A stretch of DNA of 64,000 nucleotides from Pardosa pseudoannulata (Eukaryota; Arthropoda; Arachnida; Araneae; Lycosidae), in the NCBI GenBank assembly GCA_032207245.1, contig CM063498.1, positions 95,373,870 to 95,437,869 on the forward strand, given 5' to 3'. Position numbers and translations under genes: made by a program. Position 1 is the first letter of the stretch; every line of letters starts with the position of its first letter. Below, piece after piece: positions 21,820 through 32,526 of this stretch. The notes under the pieces are model-generated. The model did not search any database. It saw nothing but the letters and a program-made list of their open reading frames with translations, and had not been told where the DNA came from.

Positions 21820-23420
21820 TCTTATTTCCTCCTGAAGTGACACAGACAAGGTAACCAAAATATTTGCCGTCAGTTCCACTCCCATGAGCAAATATTTGTA
21901 GAATTCTACCAGCTTTCTTTTTCATCCCATACTTGGAATGAGCCCCGATTTGTCACCCACTCTTTACCTTAAAAATAAACTGAATAAATATACGTCCTCT
22001 AAAAATCAAAACGTTTCGGTGATAATGTATAAGCTTCCCTTTTCTACAAATATTATCCAAAAGAAATATAAAAAATGAACACACATTTGAAGCACCTTTA
22101 TATTAAGAAACAATGCTTTTACAAACTTTTCAATTCGGCGCAGCCATTTATTTCATTGATTGTACCAAATGTTGGAACAGCCACCCATCACGAGATGGAC
22201 GTGTTTTCACCAGATTCGTACAAGGATCACACATGTGCTTCAATGGGCAACGAATTTCAAGCTGGTACAACGATTTTGCAATGGAGGGTGGGACATTCCT
22301 AACAGCCTATGGTCAATAAGCTGCTTTTTACCACTGATCACGTGGCCTAGATGACTTCACAAGCATAACGAGAATACTGTTTGCGTGTTTACATTAAGAT
22401 TGTCCGCACTGCTAATTAAGATTGAAATCATCCTAATGCTTATCGAACTACTTTCAATGCGGTAAAAAGAAACTGGAATATATTCATAGTTTACCATAGT
22501 TTGAGATACCATAGATTAAGATTTTAAAAAAATTCCCTTTTCTTCCTAAGGTGGCATGATCAACAAGATCCTTTTCACCAATGATCATGTGACCTAGGTG
22601 ACATCACAAGTACAACGTTAACACTGTTTACCAGTTTATCTTAAGATTGTGTGTACTGTTAAGATTAAAATCACCCAAGTGCTTATCGAAATACTTTCAA
22701 TGCGGTAAAAGATTGGTTTGGTTTGGTTTAGTTTGGAGTGCTACGGTCTACTTTTTGCAACACGAGGGCTAATGAGACCGGGAACTACAGCTTAAAGCCG
22801 ATTCCGAACGGCTACGAACATCCATGCCACCGCGGAATTCAAACTCACGAACTCCGGTACCGAAGGCCAGCACCCTAACCAATCGGTGATCGTTCCGCCA
22901 ATGCGGTAAAAAAATCAGAATATATTCATAAATTATCATAGCTTGAGATCCATAGCTTTAACATAAAACAAAAATTCCGTTTTCTTCCTAAGGTGACACA
23001 GATAAGGTAACCAAAATATTTGCCCTTACAGTCACAGAGCAAATATTTGTAGAATTCTACCAGCTTTCTTTTTCATTCCATATATGGAATGAGCCCCGAT
23101 TCGTCACCCACTCTTTACCTTAAAAATAAACTGAATAAATAAGATATCCTCTAAAAATCAAAACGTTTCGGTGATAATGTATACGCTTCCCTTCCCTACA
23201 AATATTATCCAAAAGAAAGAAAAAAAAAATGAACACACTTGAAGCACCTTTATTTTAAGAAACAATGCTTTTAAAATTTTTTCGGTTCGGCGCAGCCATT
23301 TATCTCCGCGATCACAGCAAATGTTGGAACAACCATCCATCACGGGGTTGTCGGTGTTTTCACCAGATTCGCACACGGATCCCACATGTGCTTCAACGGG
23401 CATGTCAAACCGCACTCGAA
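21820..23420. repeat. Nested tandem duplication (three partial units, ~730-bp period)
   Basis: Two blocks recur. Block 1 (about 21826-22300) recurs at 22980-23405 with shared runs such as AGCAAATATTTGTAGAATTC, GAGCCCCGATT and AATCAAAACGTTTCGGTGAT. Block 2 (about 22305-22552) recurs at 22560-22990, sharing GATCA(C/T)GTG(G/A)CC and CTTTCAATGCGGTAAAA. The order is block 1, block 2, block 2, block 1, so three tandem units are implied, the middle one having lost block 1. The second block 2 is split by the SINE at 22711-22898. Short open frames inside are not conserved between copies, so I do not call them genes. Confidence 0.85.
22711..22898 (-). repeat. tRNA-derived SINE (family A) with 13-bp target-site duplication
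   Basis: The insertion is bounded by CAATGCGGTAAAA on both sides (22698-22710 and 22899-22911), a perfect 13-bp target-site duplication typical of LINE-mobilised SINEs. The neighbouring duplicate block at about 22458 has the same site unoccupied. Read on the minus strand, it starts with a tRNA-like head (A-box region around ACCGATTGGTTAGGGTGC; a B box close to GTTTGAATTCC) and ends in CCAAACCAAACCAAT. Confidence 0.93.
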
Positions 23421-23489
23421 AATAACTTGGACCCATCATCCATTAACACCATCATCATACATCGAAGCTGACAACTACTTTCCCCCAAG

Positions 23490-23926
23490 ATGAAAGAGGC
23501 ACGCGCGTCTAGGTGTTGGAGAACCGTCCCTTCCCGCAGTGAAAACAGATCACGTATTTTGTGAGGAAAATTGAACACTTTAACCTCCACTCTATAAATT
23601 TATTTTGCATTATTTAATTTTCTGTTATCCGGATTCTAGACCAGGGAATATCAAATGGTGGTGAATTTTGTGGCCCCACAAAAGCTTTTTACATAAATGT
23701 AAAATATTTCATAGCTCCAACATGTTTTTTCTTCTACAAAATTCCTCAACACGGGGAAGCCCGGTGGAGTCATTTCGACTCTAAGTTATGTATTTTCTTT
23801 ACTGAAATACAGTAGTATTTATTATGTATAGCAATCAATCTAAGTATAGATACATGAATTATATATATATATATATGTATGCATGCATCTTTATATATTA
23901 TGTATCTAATGATATTATAAGCTAAA
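23490..23926. other. Non-coding stretch, nothing recognised
   Basis: AT-rich sequence, including a short TA run at about 23859-23876. Confidence 0.5.
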
Positions 23927-23940
23927 ACCAAACTAACTAT

Positions 23941-24120
23941 TGGTTTTGTTTTGTTTGGAACGCTACGGTCTACTTTTTGAAACACGAGGGCTAATGAGAC
24001 CAGGACCTACTGCTTAAAGCCGATTCCGAACGGCTACGAACATCCATGCCACAGTGAGATTCGAACGCACGAACTCCGGTTCCGAAGGCGAGCACCCTAA
24101 CCATTCGGCCATCGTTCGGC
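23941..24120 (-). repeat. tRNA-derived SINE (family A), well preserved, with 14-bp TSD
   Basis: Flanks are ACCAAACTAACTAT (23927-23940) and ACCAAAGTAACTAT (24121-24134), a 14-bp target-site duplication with one mismatch. On the minus strand the head reads GATGGCCGAATGGTTAGGGT (A box TGGCCGAATGG) and, about 35 bases on, GCGTTCGAATCTCAC (B box). The body follows with GGCATGGATGTTCGTAGCCG, and the 3' tail is rich in CCAAAC. This is the best copy for defining the family. Confidence 0.93.
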
Positions 24121-24134
24121 ACCAAAGTAACTAT

Positions 24135-24690
24135 AGTTTATTTTTTTTAAAAAATTTGCAGATTTCATCCTTGGATTGCAATTGTATTTAAAACTCTTGT
24201 TCTTTTCTTCTCAGTTTGGAAAATGGGCGACTTCACATAACCGATAATTAATTCCTGCTTGCATCATCACTCTTTATACAACTTAGATTCGCTTCACCCC
24301 GCGTCTCACATAACTAATTATCAACACACTGGCTGGCTCACACACGTATCTAACGTCATGCACATATTTTAGCGTTAGAAGCCCTGGTGACGCGATGCTA
24401 AAATCAACTAATTCTATTCTAAATATTTCTGAGTTTTCTCTTTAAGCTACTCGACTGCATATGGATATCTTTAGTATCCACAAGTGCATCAAAACTTAAA
24501 ATAATCTGCTTATTGAAATAACATTTTTTAGCATATATATAAAACATAATTAAAAAGGTGAAAAATTGTAATATTGTTTATCCAATATATAAAAGAAATA
24601 TATTAAACTTTAGCATTTCCAAATGTTCCACGAGATTTTGCTTTTTTCAAAAAATTGTTTGTCAAATTCATTTTCAAAATATTTAAAACT
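24135..24690. other. Non-coding stretch, nothing recognised
   Basis: AT-rich sequence with no supported feature. Confidence 0.5.
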
Positions 24691-24694
24691 TTTA

Positions 24695-25034
24695 CTACAT
24701 TTCACTACTACTAACTGTTCACAACTAAAAACTGTTCACTACTAAAAACTGTTCACTACTAAAAACTGTTCACTACTAAATGTTCTGTTACTAACTGTTA
24801 CTTGTCTACTACTACTACCTGTTCACTACTACTATGTTCATAATACTACTGTTCACTATATACTACTAACTGTTCATTACTACTAACTGTTCACTATAAC
24901 TAACTGTTCTACTAACTGTTCACTTCTACTAACTGTTCACTTCTACTAACTGTTCACTTCTACTAACTGTTCACTTCTACTAACTGTTCACTTCTACTAA
25001 CTGTTCACTAACTGTTCACTTCTACTAACTGTTC
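24695..25034. repeat. Minisatellite, 17-bp unit ACTAACTGTTCACTTCT and variants
   Basis: About 340 bases of tandem repeats. The right half (24910-25034) is a regular 17-bp unit, while the left half has variants such as ACTAAAAACTGTTCACT and CTACTACTAACTGTTC. No long open frame runs through it. Confidence 0.95.
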
Positions 25035-25194
25035 TTTTATTAGACAGATTATCTAAAATCAATTCTAATTTTTTTAATTGGCTGAATATTCGCATTTTAC
25101 TTCTTGCTAGAATACATAATTATCGACAGAGGGAAGAACAAAACGACAACGGGAATTTTTAGGGATTTTAGACTTTATTGCTGAAAATCTGAAG

Positions 25195-25270
25195 AATTAG
25201 TTTTCCGATCGGAATATCGGAAACACCAAAAAATCGGAAAACTTCCGAGTATATCGGAAGCATTGGCAAT
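25195..25270. repeat. Cluster of inverted CCGAT/ATCGG motifs, possible MITE end
   Basis: TTTTCCGATCGGAATATCGG is followed by ATCGGAAAACTTCCGAG and ATATCGGAAGCATTG. Read inverted it begins CAATGCTTCCGATA, a plausible hAT-like terminus with subterminal repeats. The other end was not found. Confidence 0.35.
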
Positions 25271-25518
25271 TATGGATGCGAATATCATGTGATGTACTGG
25301 ACAGGGAAAGGGACAACCTCGACAAAATGCAAACTAAAGGGACTAACTCAGACAGCAACTAAAGAACTTCGCATCTGACACTTTTTGAATGGGCTATTTG
25401 AGTTTTAAAGAATTTAAAAGTATAAAACAAAATTTAAGCGCATAAGTAGTCTGGACAAGCCTGATAATCATTTCGAAAAGATTTTCACAGCTCCTTAAGT
25501 TTTTAGTTTGAAAAAAAT

Positions 25519-26303
25519 CAGGGCTTCGAACCGTAATTTTTTTGTTCCGGTTTTCGTTCCGGTTCAACTAAAAAATTAATATCGGTTCAGTTCCGGTTTT
25601 CGCTCCGCCAAAAATAACGGTTTTCGGTTCAGTTCCGGTTTTCGCTCCGCCAAAAATAACTGTTTTCGTTTCAGTTCCAAATGAATAATTTCATTTTATG
25701 TATATTTTTATTTGTACTAAAAATATAATTCTATCATAAACAAAAAATGTAATTCTATCAAAATTTAGAAGATTTTATTCTTTTTTTAATTGGTACACTA
25801 TGTGAATTGATACAAACAGCAGGTACGATAAGAGCGGCGAGCATTGGCATTGTTATCCATTATCAAAATCGCATTTGACAACTAGGTTCATGATTACCCA
25901 CATTCGTCGTTTGACTCTCACATCGTGCACTTGGCCTTGCAATAATTATGTAAAAAAATGTATTATTTATTTAACATATGAAAATTGCCTCTAATTATTA
26001 ATATATCTTCTAACGTGGTTTCACTGAGATTACTTCTGTTGTCTCGGAGAATAAATTCCAACACTAACTTGTGTAGCTGGAGCTGTCAAAACCACCATTG
26101 CAATTTTATACAAGTGCGGATATGTAATTATAAAGTTGACGTTAAATTAGAAAATATTGATAAGTTGGTAACAGTAACAAAATGACTGAAAGATATATCG
26201 AACCGAAATAAACCGATATTTTTTTCGGTTCAGTTCCGGTTTTCGTTCCGACCAAAATAACGGTTTTTTCCGGTTTTCGGTTCAGTTCCGGTTCGAAGCC
26301 CTG
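25519..26303 (-). mobile_element. hAT MITE, 785-bp sibling of the element at 3349-4583
   Basis: It has the same termini (CAGGGCTTCGAACC and its complement) and nearly the same sequence as 3349-4583, but with a central deletion that removes most of the transposase fragment: the SVERAFS coding region is interrupted. A subterminal segment (GGTTCAGTTCCGGTTTTCGC) is duplicated near the left end. The flanks are AAAAAAAT on both sides (25511-25518 and 26304-26311), a perfect 8-bp target-site duplication. It is non-autonomous. The near-identity to the first copy implies recent activity of a full-length relative elsewhere. Confidence 0.93.
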
Positions 26304-26319
26304 AAAAAAATAAACTCTC

Positions 26320-26640
26320 TTCCAGATTTGAAAATCACGGAGAGAATAATTGCACCGCGAAACACTGTGTTGCCCGAATGACATGGTGTAAAAAAACTTG
26401 ACCCGGAACAGACAGGGCGAGACCTTCAGCGCGGCAGACACGAAAATTCAGACTGATCGCGCTATTTAGGGAAGATGCTTGTAGGTTGTTACTTTGCCAC
26501 ACGTGTCTGTTCGCACGTGGACCCCTGCCAGAACAGAAGATTCTCCCGTTACTGCTCGTTTTACAGGAAGTCGGCAGTGGCGTGATAGAGGGAAGTAATT
26601 ACGGGCACCATGCCACCAAAACTACCGGATAACAATGCGT
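26320..26640. promoter_or_regulatory. CpG-richer block, possible promoter or first exon
   Basis: Between AT-rich flanks this stretch has many CG dinucleotides (ACCGCGAAAC, CAGCGCGGCAGACACG, TGATCGCGC, TTCGCACGTGG). A minus-strand ATG lies at about 26384 in a short frame (MSFGQHSVSRCNYSLRDFQ), which runs into the hAT element at 26303. It may mark a promoter or a first exon of a minus-strand gene, but no donor site or homology supports that. Confidence 0.3.
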
Positions 26641-26644
26641 TTCG

Positions 26645-27165
26645 TTAACTTTTATTCTAGTTTCAGCGGTGCAGGGAGACGGAAAAACCAAAACATTAGC
26701 GTAAGTAAGTGTGAAAAAAATCAGGTAGGCTCGGCTCAGCCTAGTCAAGATTTTGTCAATGGTACTGAATGGTAGTGAATTATCAGGACTCCAAATACTA
26801 AAAAATATATATATAAACTGCCTGCAATTTGTAATCAACAAGAAATTATAGGTGTTAATCAGTAATCAGACTTAAGCAGACATTTTCCTGGGTAAAAAAT
26901 ATGTAGATCCGAAGATGACATTTTCCAAAGAGAAATATAATATAGAAATAAGCGAAATATTCAACATCATAAACATAATTCCTTTTTGCTTTCATATTAA
27001 AGTTGGTCTGTCATTTTGCTCAATTCCTTTCGCTCAATGTTAAACTATGTGAGAAATAAAATTCCACCTGGCCGGCTTGCATTTTAGGAATTCTTAAAAG
27101 AGGTAGTGGTAAGGGGTAAACGACTCTTGACCACACCACTCCAAGTTGACACCCATGTCAGCAAC
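26645..27165. other. Non-coding stretch, nothing recognised
   Basis: AT-rich sequence with no supported feature. Confidence 0.5.
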
Positions 27166-27171
27166 TAAAAT

Positions 27172-27332
27172 CAGTTTGAAGTGCGACGGTCTATCATTTT
27201 GCTCACAAGGTCTAATGCACCGGGACCTACTGCTTAAAGCTACGTACATACATGCCAGCAATGAGATTCGAACCCGTGAATGAGTTACCGAAGAACAGCG
27301 TCCTACTATTCGGTCATCAGTCGGTGCTTAGA
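27172..27332 (-). repeat. tRNA-derived SINE (family A), diverged copy
   Basis: Blocks GACGGTCTATCATTTTGCT, CACCGGGACCTACTGCTTAA, ACATGCCAGCAATGAGATTC (with an intact B-box complement, GATTCGAACCC) and GAGTTACCGAAGAACAGCGT are recognisable. The tRNA-like head is at the right. Confidence 0.82.
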
Positions 27333-27352
27333 ATTTTCATTTATGTACCTTT

Positions 27353-27490
27353 AATCTAGGCCGTAGCAAGAATTTTTCCTTTTTGAGGGGGGGAATTTTT
27401 CCCACCTCATATGTTCTTGCATATATCATTTATAGAGTAATTCTTATGGGGGATCCACGCCAAATTCTTCCCCCTTCCCCACATTACTTT
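27353..27490. mobile_element. Possible MITE end (GGCCGTAGCAAGAATTTTT motif)
   Basis: GGCCGTAGCAAGAATTTTTC followed by GAGGGGGGG is the sort of terminus seen in several MITE families. A CCCCCTTCCCC stretch about 110 bp on could be the inverted counterpart. There is no target-site duplication that I can show. Confidence 0.3.
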
Positions 27491-27499
27491 AATTAACAG

Positions 27500-28985
27500 T
27501 TACTTATAGTTACTTATACAGTTTAGCAATTTGACGTGTCACGTAAAACCTAGAAGGTTTATTAGTATGCATATTATTCTCTAGTGTAGGAAGAAGTAGA
27601 AAAAGGATGAATTGGAAAAGATCTAGGTTTTGTTATAATATGCATAACACTTACTGTAAAAGTAGTTTAAGAATTAGATGTATTTACTGTTCTTAATATT
27701 TAAGATATTTTATTGAATTCTGGACACCATTTTTTATTACGGTCCAACATTCAAAAGTTAATTACAGAATTTTAAAAAAAAATTCTTCCACTTATTGCCA
27801 TATTACTGACCAAGAATGAGTAAGTTATTCTATTTAATAAAAGAAAGAAAATAAATGAAGATCTGTAAAATCAAAGGGCGGTTAAAGAAGAAAAATTAAA
27901 AAAAAAGCTTATTTAATAACTAATTTTCGTTTATAAAAACGAAAAAAAAACTTTTTCTATGAAAATTAAAGTATTACATGGAACGATGTTTAGAAAATAA
28001 ACTATCCTTACTAACGTTTAGTGTTAATAGTTGCAACCGCGCCCAACAGATGGCGTAACTTCCCATAACCAACAGGTCGTCTCGACTCGAAAAGAAAACT
28101 GAAACTATTAGCTATTTTCAACACCGTATAATTAGTTCGTCTTTGAATATTTATAGGTCCCCAAAAGATACTTCACATCGTTAAGTCCCACAGACATCTT
28201 AACTGTGACAACAACTAAACTCGACAAATGTAAAAGCACTCACCCTGCGATAAAAGGATTTTCGGAAATAAATTTCAAATCGCAATCAAAATCTAAGTTT
28301 TTGCTGCCATACAGACAATCATAAATTTTTCCGCAAGTAACAAATATTCAGATTGCTTTTCACAGCCACTATTTTTGTAACTTTTTATCTGCGCTGAAGT
28401 CTGTAGAAAAAGAAATAGAAAAAAGAAGACACATCTTTTTAGTCGACAAATTAATATGTAAAAAAATTTAACACAGGAATAAAATAACAATCAAAAAAAA
28501 TCAATATTATAATAGTTCAATTTTAATGTCTTATTTTATATTCTATTGTTTCTTATTAATAATGCATTAATATCTCTATTCTGCATTTTTTAATATAAAT
28601 TGTGGGTAGAGAGGTAGGAGATTTGCTATTTAATTATTATTACATTTATATTGAACTATAACAAAAATTTAGAGTGAAAAGTATTTTTATTACAAACAGT
28701 AAAAAAGAGAGCTTTTATTTATTATTTATTTTATTCTATTTTTCTTTTTTTTTCTTTTTTTTTCTTATATTTTTAATAATGTACTAAAAAATTTAAAATA
28801 ACTTGCTTTGAGTTATCAGTAAAACTTTTCACGTAAAAACCCAAATTAATTCGGAGTAAAATTGAGTATTTTTAGTATATTTTTAGATTATTATATATTT
28901 ATCATTAATAGACTATATTCTGTTCAACTTTGAATGAACACCTTGTATTTTACCGGCTATCACAATAATATATTAATATATCAAC
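27500..28985. other. AT-rich non-coding stretch
   Basis: Only simple-sequence patches such as TTTTCTTTTTTTTTCTT at about 28740. No supported gene. Confidence 0.55.
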
Positions 28986-28999
28986 TTATGTTTTTATAC

Positions 29000-29129
29000 T
29001 ATATATATATATATATTGATATTATATATATATTATATTGTGTATATATATATATATGTGTTATATATATTATATATATATAATATGTATATATTTTTAT
29101 ATATATATGTGTGTATAATATATATATAT

Positions 29130-29184
<55 letters not shown>

Positions 29185-29222
29185 ATATATATATATATAT
29201 ATATAATGTTATATATATATTA

Positions 29223-29272
<50 letters not shown>

Positions 29273-29275
29273 AAA
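29000..29275. repeat. (TA)n microsatellite
   Basis: Long alternating TA sequence with occasional GTG interruptions. The Ile/Tyr-rich open frames on both strands are artefacts of the repeat. Confidence 0.96.
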
Positions 29276-29429
29276 CACACATTATATAGAATAATTTCTG
29301 TTGAGTATATATCAAAGAACACCTTAAATCGAAGAATTACGGACTACACAGCCACAATATGAAATTTAAACAACTTTGAATCTTACAGCCTATAATCATT
29401 AGTGATCGGCTATCATTTTAGGAGTCATA

Positions 29430-29480
29430 TATATATATATACATATAACACATATATATAAGTGTATATATATATGTGTA

Positions 29481-29522
<42 letters not shown>
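29430..29522. repeat. (TA)n/(TGTA)n microsatellite
   Basis: A second TA tract, with TGTATATA interruptions, about 150 bp beyond the first. Confidence 0.95.
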
Positions 29523-29524
<2 letters not shown>

Positions 29525-30930
29525 CTATATAATAATAGCCTAAGTTATTTGTACGTTTGTCGTCGATTTTATGAAGCGGTTTGACCTGGAATCCATAGTT
29601 AGCAAAATTCAAAGAGAGTAAGGTTTATCTTCTCCTAAACTATAGATCCGATCCTAAAATAAATTGGTATAAATGTGCTTCATATCACAGCGAAAAATAC
29701 TGCCTTCTTTATAACGTTCGAAATCGACCCCTTCCCCTCTTATCGAGATTTTAATGCCATTATTTCAACTCCTATTTTCCCCGGTTAAGAGCAGGCGATT
29801 AAATTTATCAATTTATGCCATAATAAATAGGTAAAAATAACATTTTTCTAGCATTATGACGTCATTCCTTTAACCATCTCATTGAATCATTTCTTATTTT
29901 AAATTATTTAAATTATGCCTTATTGCTTCCCATCAATGGTTGGCGCCATGGGTTAATCGTGGTTAACCATTAAAGGACTTTGGTAAGATCAAGATTTAGT
30001 ACATATGTGATAATTTTAAATTTAATCATTGATTATTTTTTGTTGCTAGATAATTCTCAGTTAAAACAAACCATTTTTTTTACCTGCTTCATAGGGTACT
30101 TTACAATTGTGGAAAATTAAAAATTTTACTGATCTCGTCATATGACGGGCTATATGCTAGTTATAAATAAACGTCTTGAAAAGAGAAATTGCATTTGGTA
30201 TCACACGCAAAGTACTTTAAAGTGAAGTTTTATAATATATAAAGCAATCTCTCATTTCAGTTGGCATATCTGACGGAAGAGGAAACTTATGCGCGAGGCT
30301 CGAAAAATTCTAAAACTTTTATCCAAACAGTATAGTAATAAAATTATAGCAGATACTTGAAAATGTAGTATATTGCTTATAAAGTTGCCATATTTTTCTA
30401 TGCAGAAAGGAAAAACTCGTTTTGATAAAACGTAGAAATTCTACAAGCTATTTTTTAGCAGTACCTGAAAAGGAAACAAGGCTGGTTGGTTAATAAGAGA
30501 TTTGAAAAAAAATTTTCAATTTTACAACTCCTCTTCAACCTCCACTCAAAATACAGTTTTTTTTTTTTTTTTTTAAATTAATTTTACAATTTACACTAAA
30601 TCACAAATTTGTGATGAAAATCACACTCAGTTTATTTAATTTGTGATTAAGTGAATGTTTCAGTCTATTTAGTATGAATGTTATGTGTTTCCTTTGTGTT
30701 TTCTTTGTTAATTCAATTAGATTTTAAATATTCAATTTTTGTAAAATTATTCCTCAAAATGTTGTTTTTGTTTATGTATCAATTTGTTGAGTTACGATCC
30801 CCTCGCCAGATTTCAAACGCCACGCTGCAAGCACGCCACGCACGCAAGCTGCAAGCACGCCAATTTCGCCAAATGTGGTTGAAGCACCAACAAGATCCAT
30901 GATTAGAAACAGGAGAGTGGGCTAAGAAGA
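29525..30930. other. Non-coding stretch, nothing recognised
   Basis: AT-rich. A short imperfect repeat of CACGC(C/A)A(A)GCTGCAAGCACG lies at about 30820-30865. No supported gene. Confidence 0.5.
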
Positions 30931-30939
30931 GGAGTTGAA

Positions 30940-31080
30940 AAAGCGCTACGGTCCACTAATTTGCTACAAGAGGATTAGTGAGACCGAAACCTAAGGCTTT
31001 AAGCCCATTCCGAATGTCCATGCCAGCAGTGAAATTCAAACCGAAGAGCAGCGCACTACCTATTCGGCCGTCGTTCTGCT
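30940..31080 (-). repeat. tRNA-derived SINE (family A), partly deleted
   Basis: AAGCGCTACGGTCCACTAAT, AGTGAGACCGAAACCTAAGG, AATGTCCATGCCAGCAGTG and CTATTCGGCCGTCGTTC match the family. The stretch between B box and A box is shortened. It lies directly before, and in the same orientation as, the copy at 31090. Confidence 0.8.
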
Positions 31081-31089
31081 AGGAGGATA

Positions 31090-31262
31090 GATTTGGTTTG
31101 CTTTGGAGCGCTACGTTCTACTTTTTGTAACACGAAGGCTAACGAGACTTACTGCCTAAAGAGATTCCGAACGACTACGAACATCCATGCCACGGTGGGA
31201 TTCGAACTCAGAAAATCTGAGACCGAAGATACGCACCCTAATCATTCGCCTATCGTTCGGCC
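31090..31262 (-). repeat. tRNA-derived SINE (family A), in tandem with the previous copy
   Basis: Family blocks GGTTTGCTTTGGAGCGCTAC, CTACTTTTTGTAACACGAAG, CGAACATCCATGCCACGGTG, GGGATTCGAACTCAG (B-box complement) and CGCACCCTAATCATTCGCC are present. It is separated from the preceding copy by about 10 bases. Confidence 0.85.
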
Positions 31263-31269
31263 TAGAACG

Positions 31270-32458
31270 ATAGCCATTAATGGGCTTAAAATAGGTCATT
31301 AAAGCCATACTTTGAAAGGGAAAAAAAAGAAACTGGGAAAGTTAACAGTTAAACTAAAAACTCAAATTTGGCAAATTATATCTTTAGATGCAAAACTCAC
31401 AAATAATCTGAATGGAATAATTAAACAATAAGAACAGAAAATTTCAATTATCGTTAAATACAGGTATTACCAAAGTGTGAAACTGCGAATTGCTTGAATC
31501 AATAAATTACATATTTTTTTTATCGGTCGATAATGATGAATATACTGATTTGTTAAAACACGCATACTAACTCGATTCGTTATTCCGAAGTTCTTAAACT
31601 TGTGAAAAAAAAGTATTTTCAATTTTGCTCTTGTACAAAAGTTAATGCTGAGAAGAATTGATAATCATTTGTTGTCGGTGCTCAGGTTTAACATCTTTCG
31701 AGCCCAATATTAAAGGCTATCTTGCAAAATATAAGTTTTACCTGGACCGTAGACATAAAAAAGAGAGTGTGTGCGTGTGTGTGTGCGGGGGGTCAACAAG
31801 CTAGAGCCCCTTCTCTGCAAAATTATGGAGTTTACTGTATTGCATTTCTCTGCTGATATAATAAGGTACATTTTCAAGCAAACTTTTTAAAAGTTCCATA
31901 TTTAAAATTTAAATTTTTTATAAAGCTTCAAAAAAATTTTTATGCTTTTTAATTTCGATATTTTTTACCAAATTGGTTTAAACTTTTACTGAAACATGTT
32001 ACGCAAGATTCAGCATGTGATTTTATACATGTACATATTAAATTTTATATACTTTTTAATGCTATTAATGATAAATACTAATATTAAATTATGTTTTTTA
32101 ACTAAATTTTACATTTTCCGTTAAAAATAGTAAAATATTCGGTGGGAGAACTCTATCCAGAATTCACACCTACTTCGAAACTTAATCATGGCTTGGCCTT
32201 CAGTTTCAACAGCTCATTTCTTAGTACGTTTTAATATGTATGGAAATTTAGTTTAAAAAACTAAAGAGATTTTTGTATTTTATCAAAAAAAAATATTTTT
32301 ATGTAAATATTTTTATTTTGTATTAAAAAGTTTGACTGCCAACACGATTGGCAAGCAATCTAACTATTCATAAAATTCCTTAATAAAATTATTATAAAAA
32401 TGTAGCGATTTTTTAATCGTATTACCTATTATGGCACAATCTGGGCAACACAAAATTG

Positions 32459-32526
<68 letters not shown>

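Noticed and set aside
22075..22354. Three overlapping open frames in different phases
   Set aside because: They lie in a duplicated block, and the frames are not conserved in the second copy at about 23230-23470.
24695..25034. Possible CRISPR-like array
   Set aside because: The repeats are directly contiguous without unique spacers, and the context is eukaryotic; it is a minisatellite.
29016..29278. Ile/Tyr open frames on both strands
   Set aside because: Translation of a TA microsatellite.
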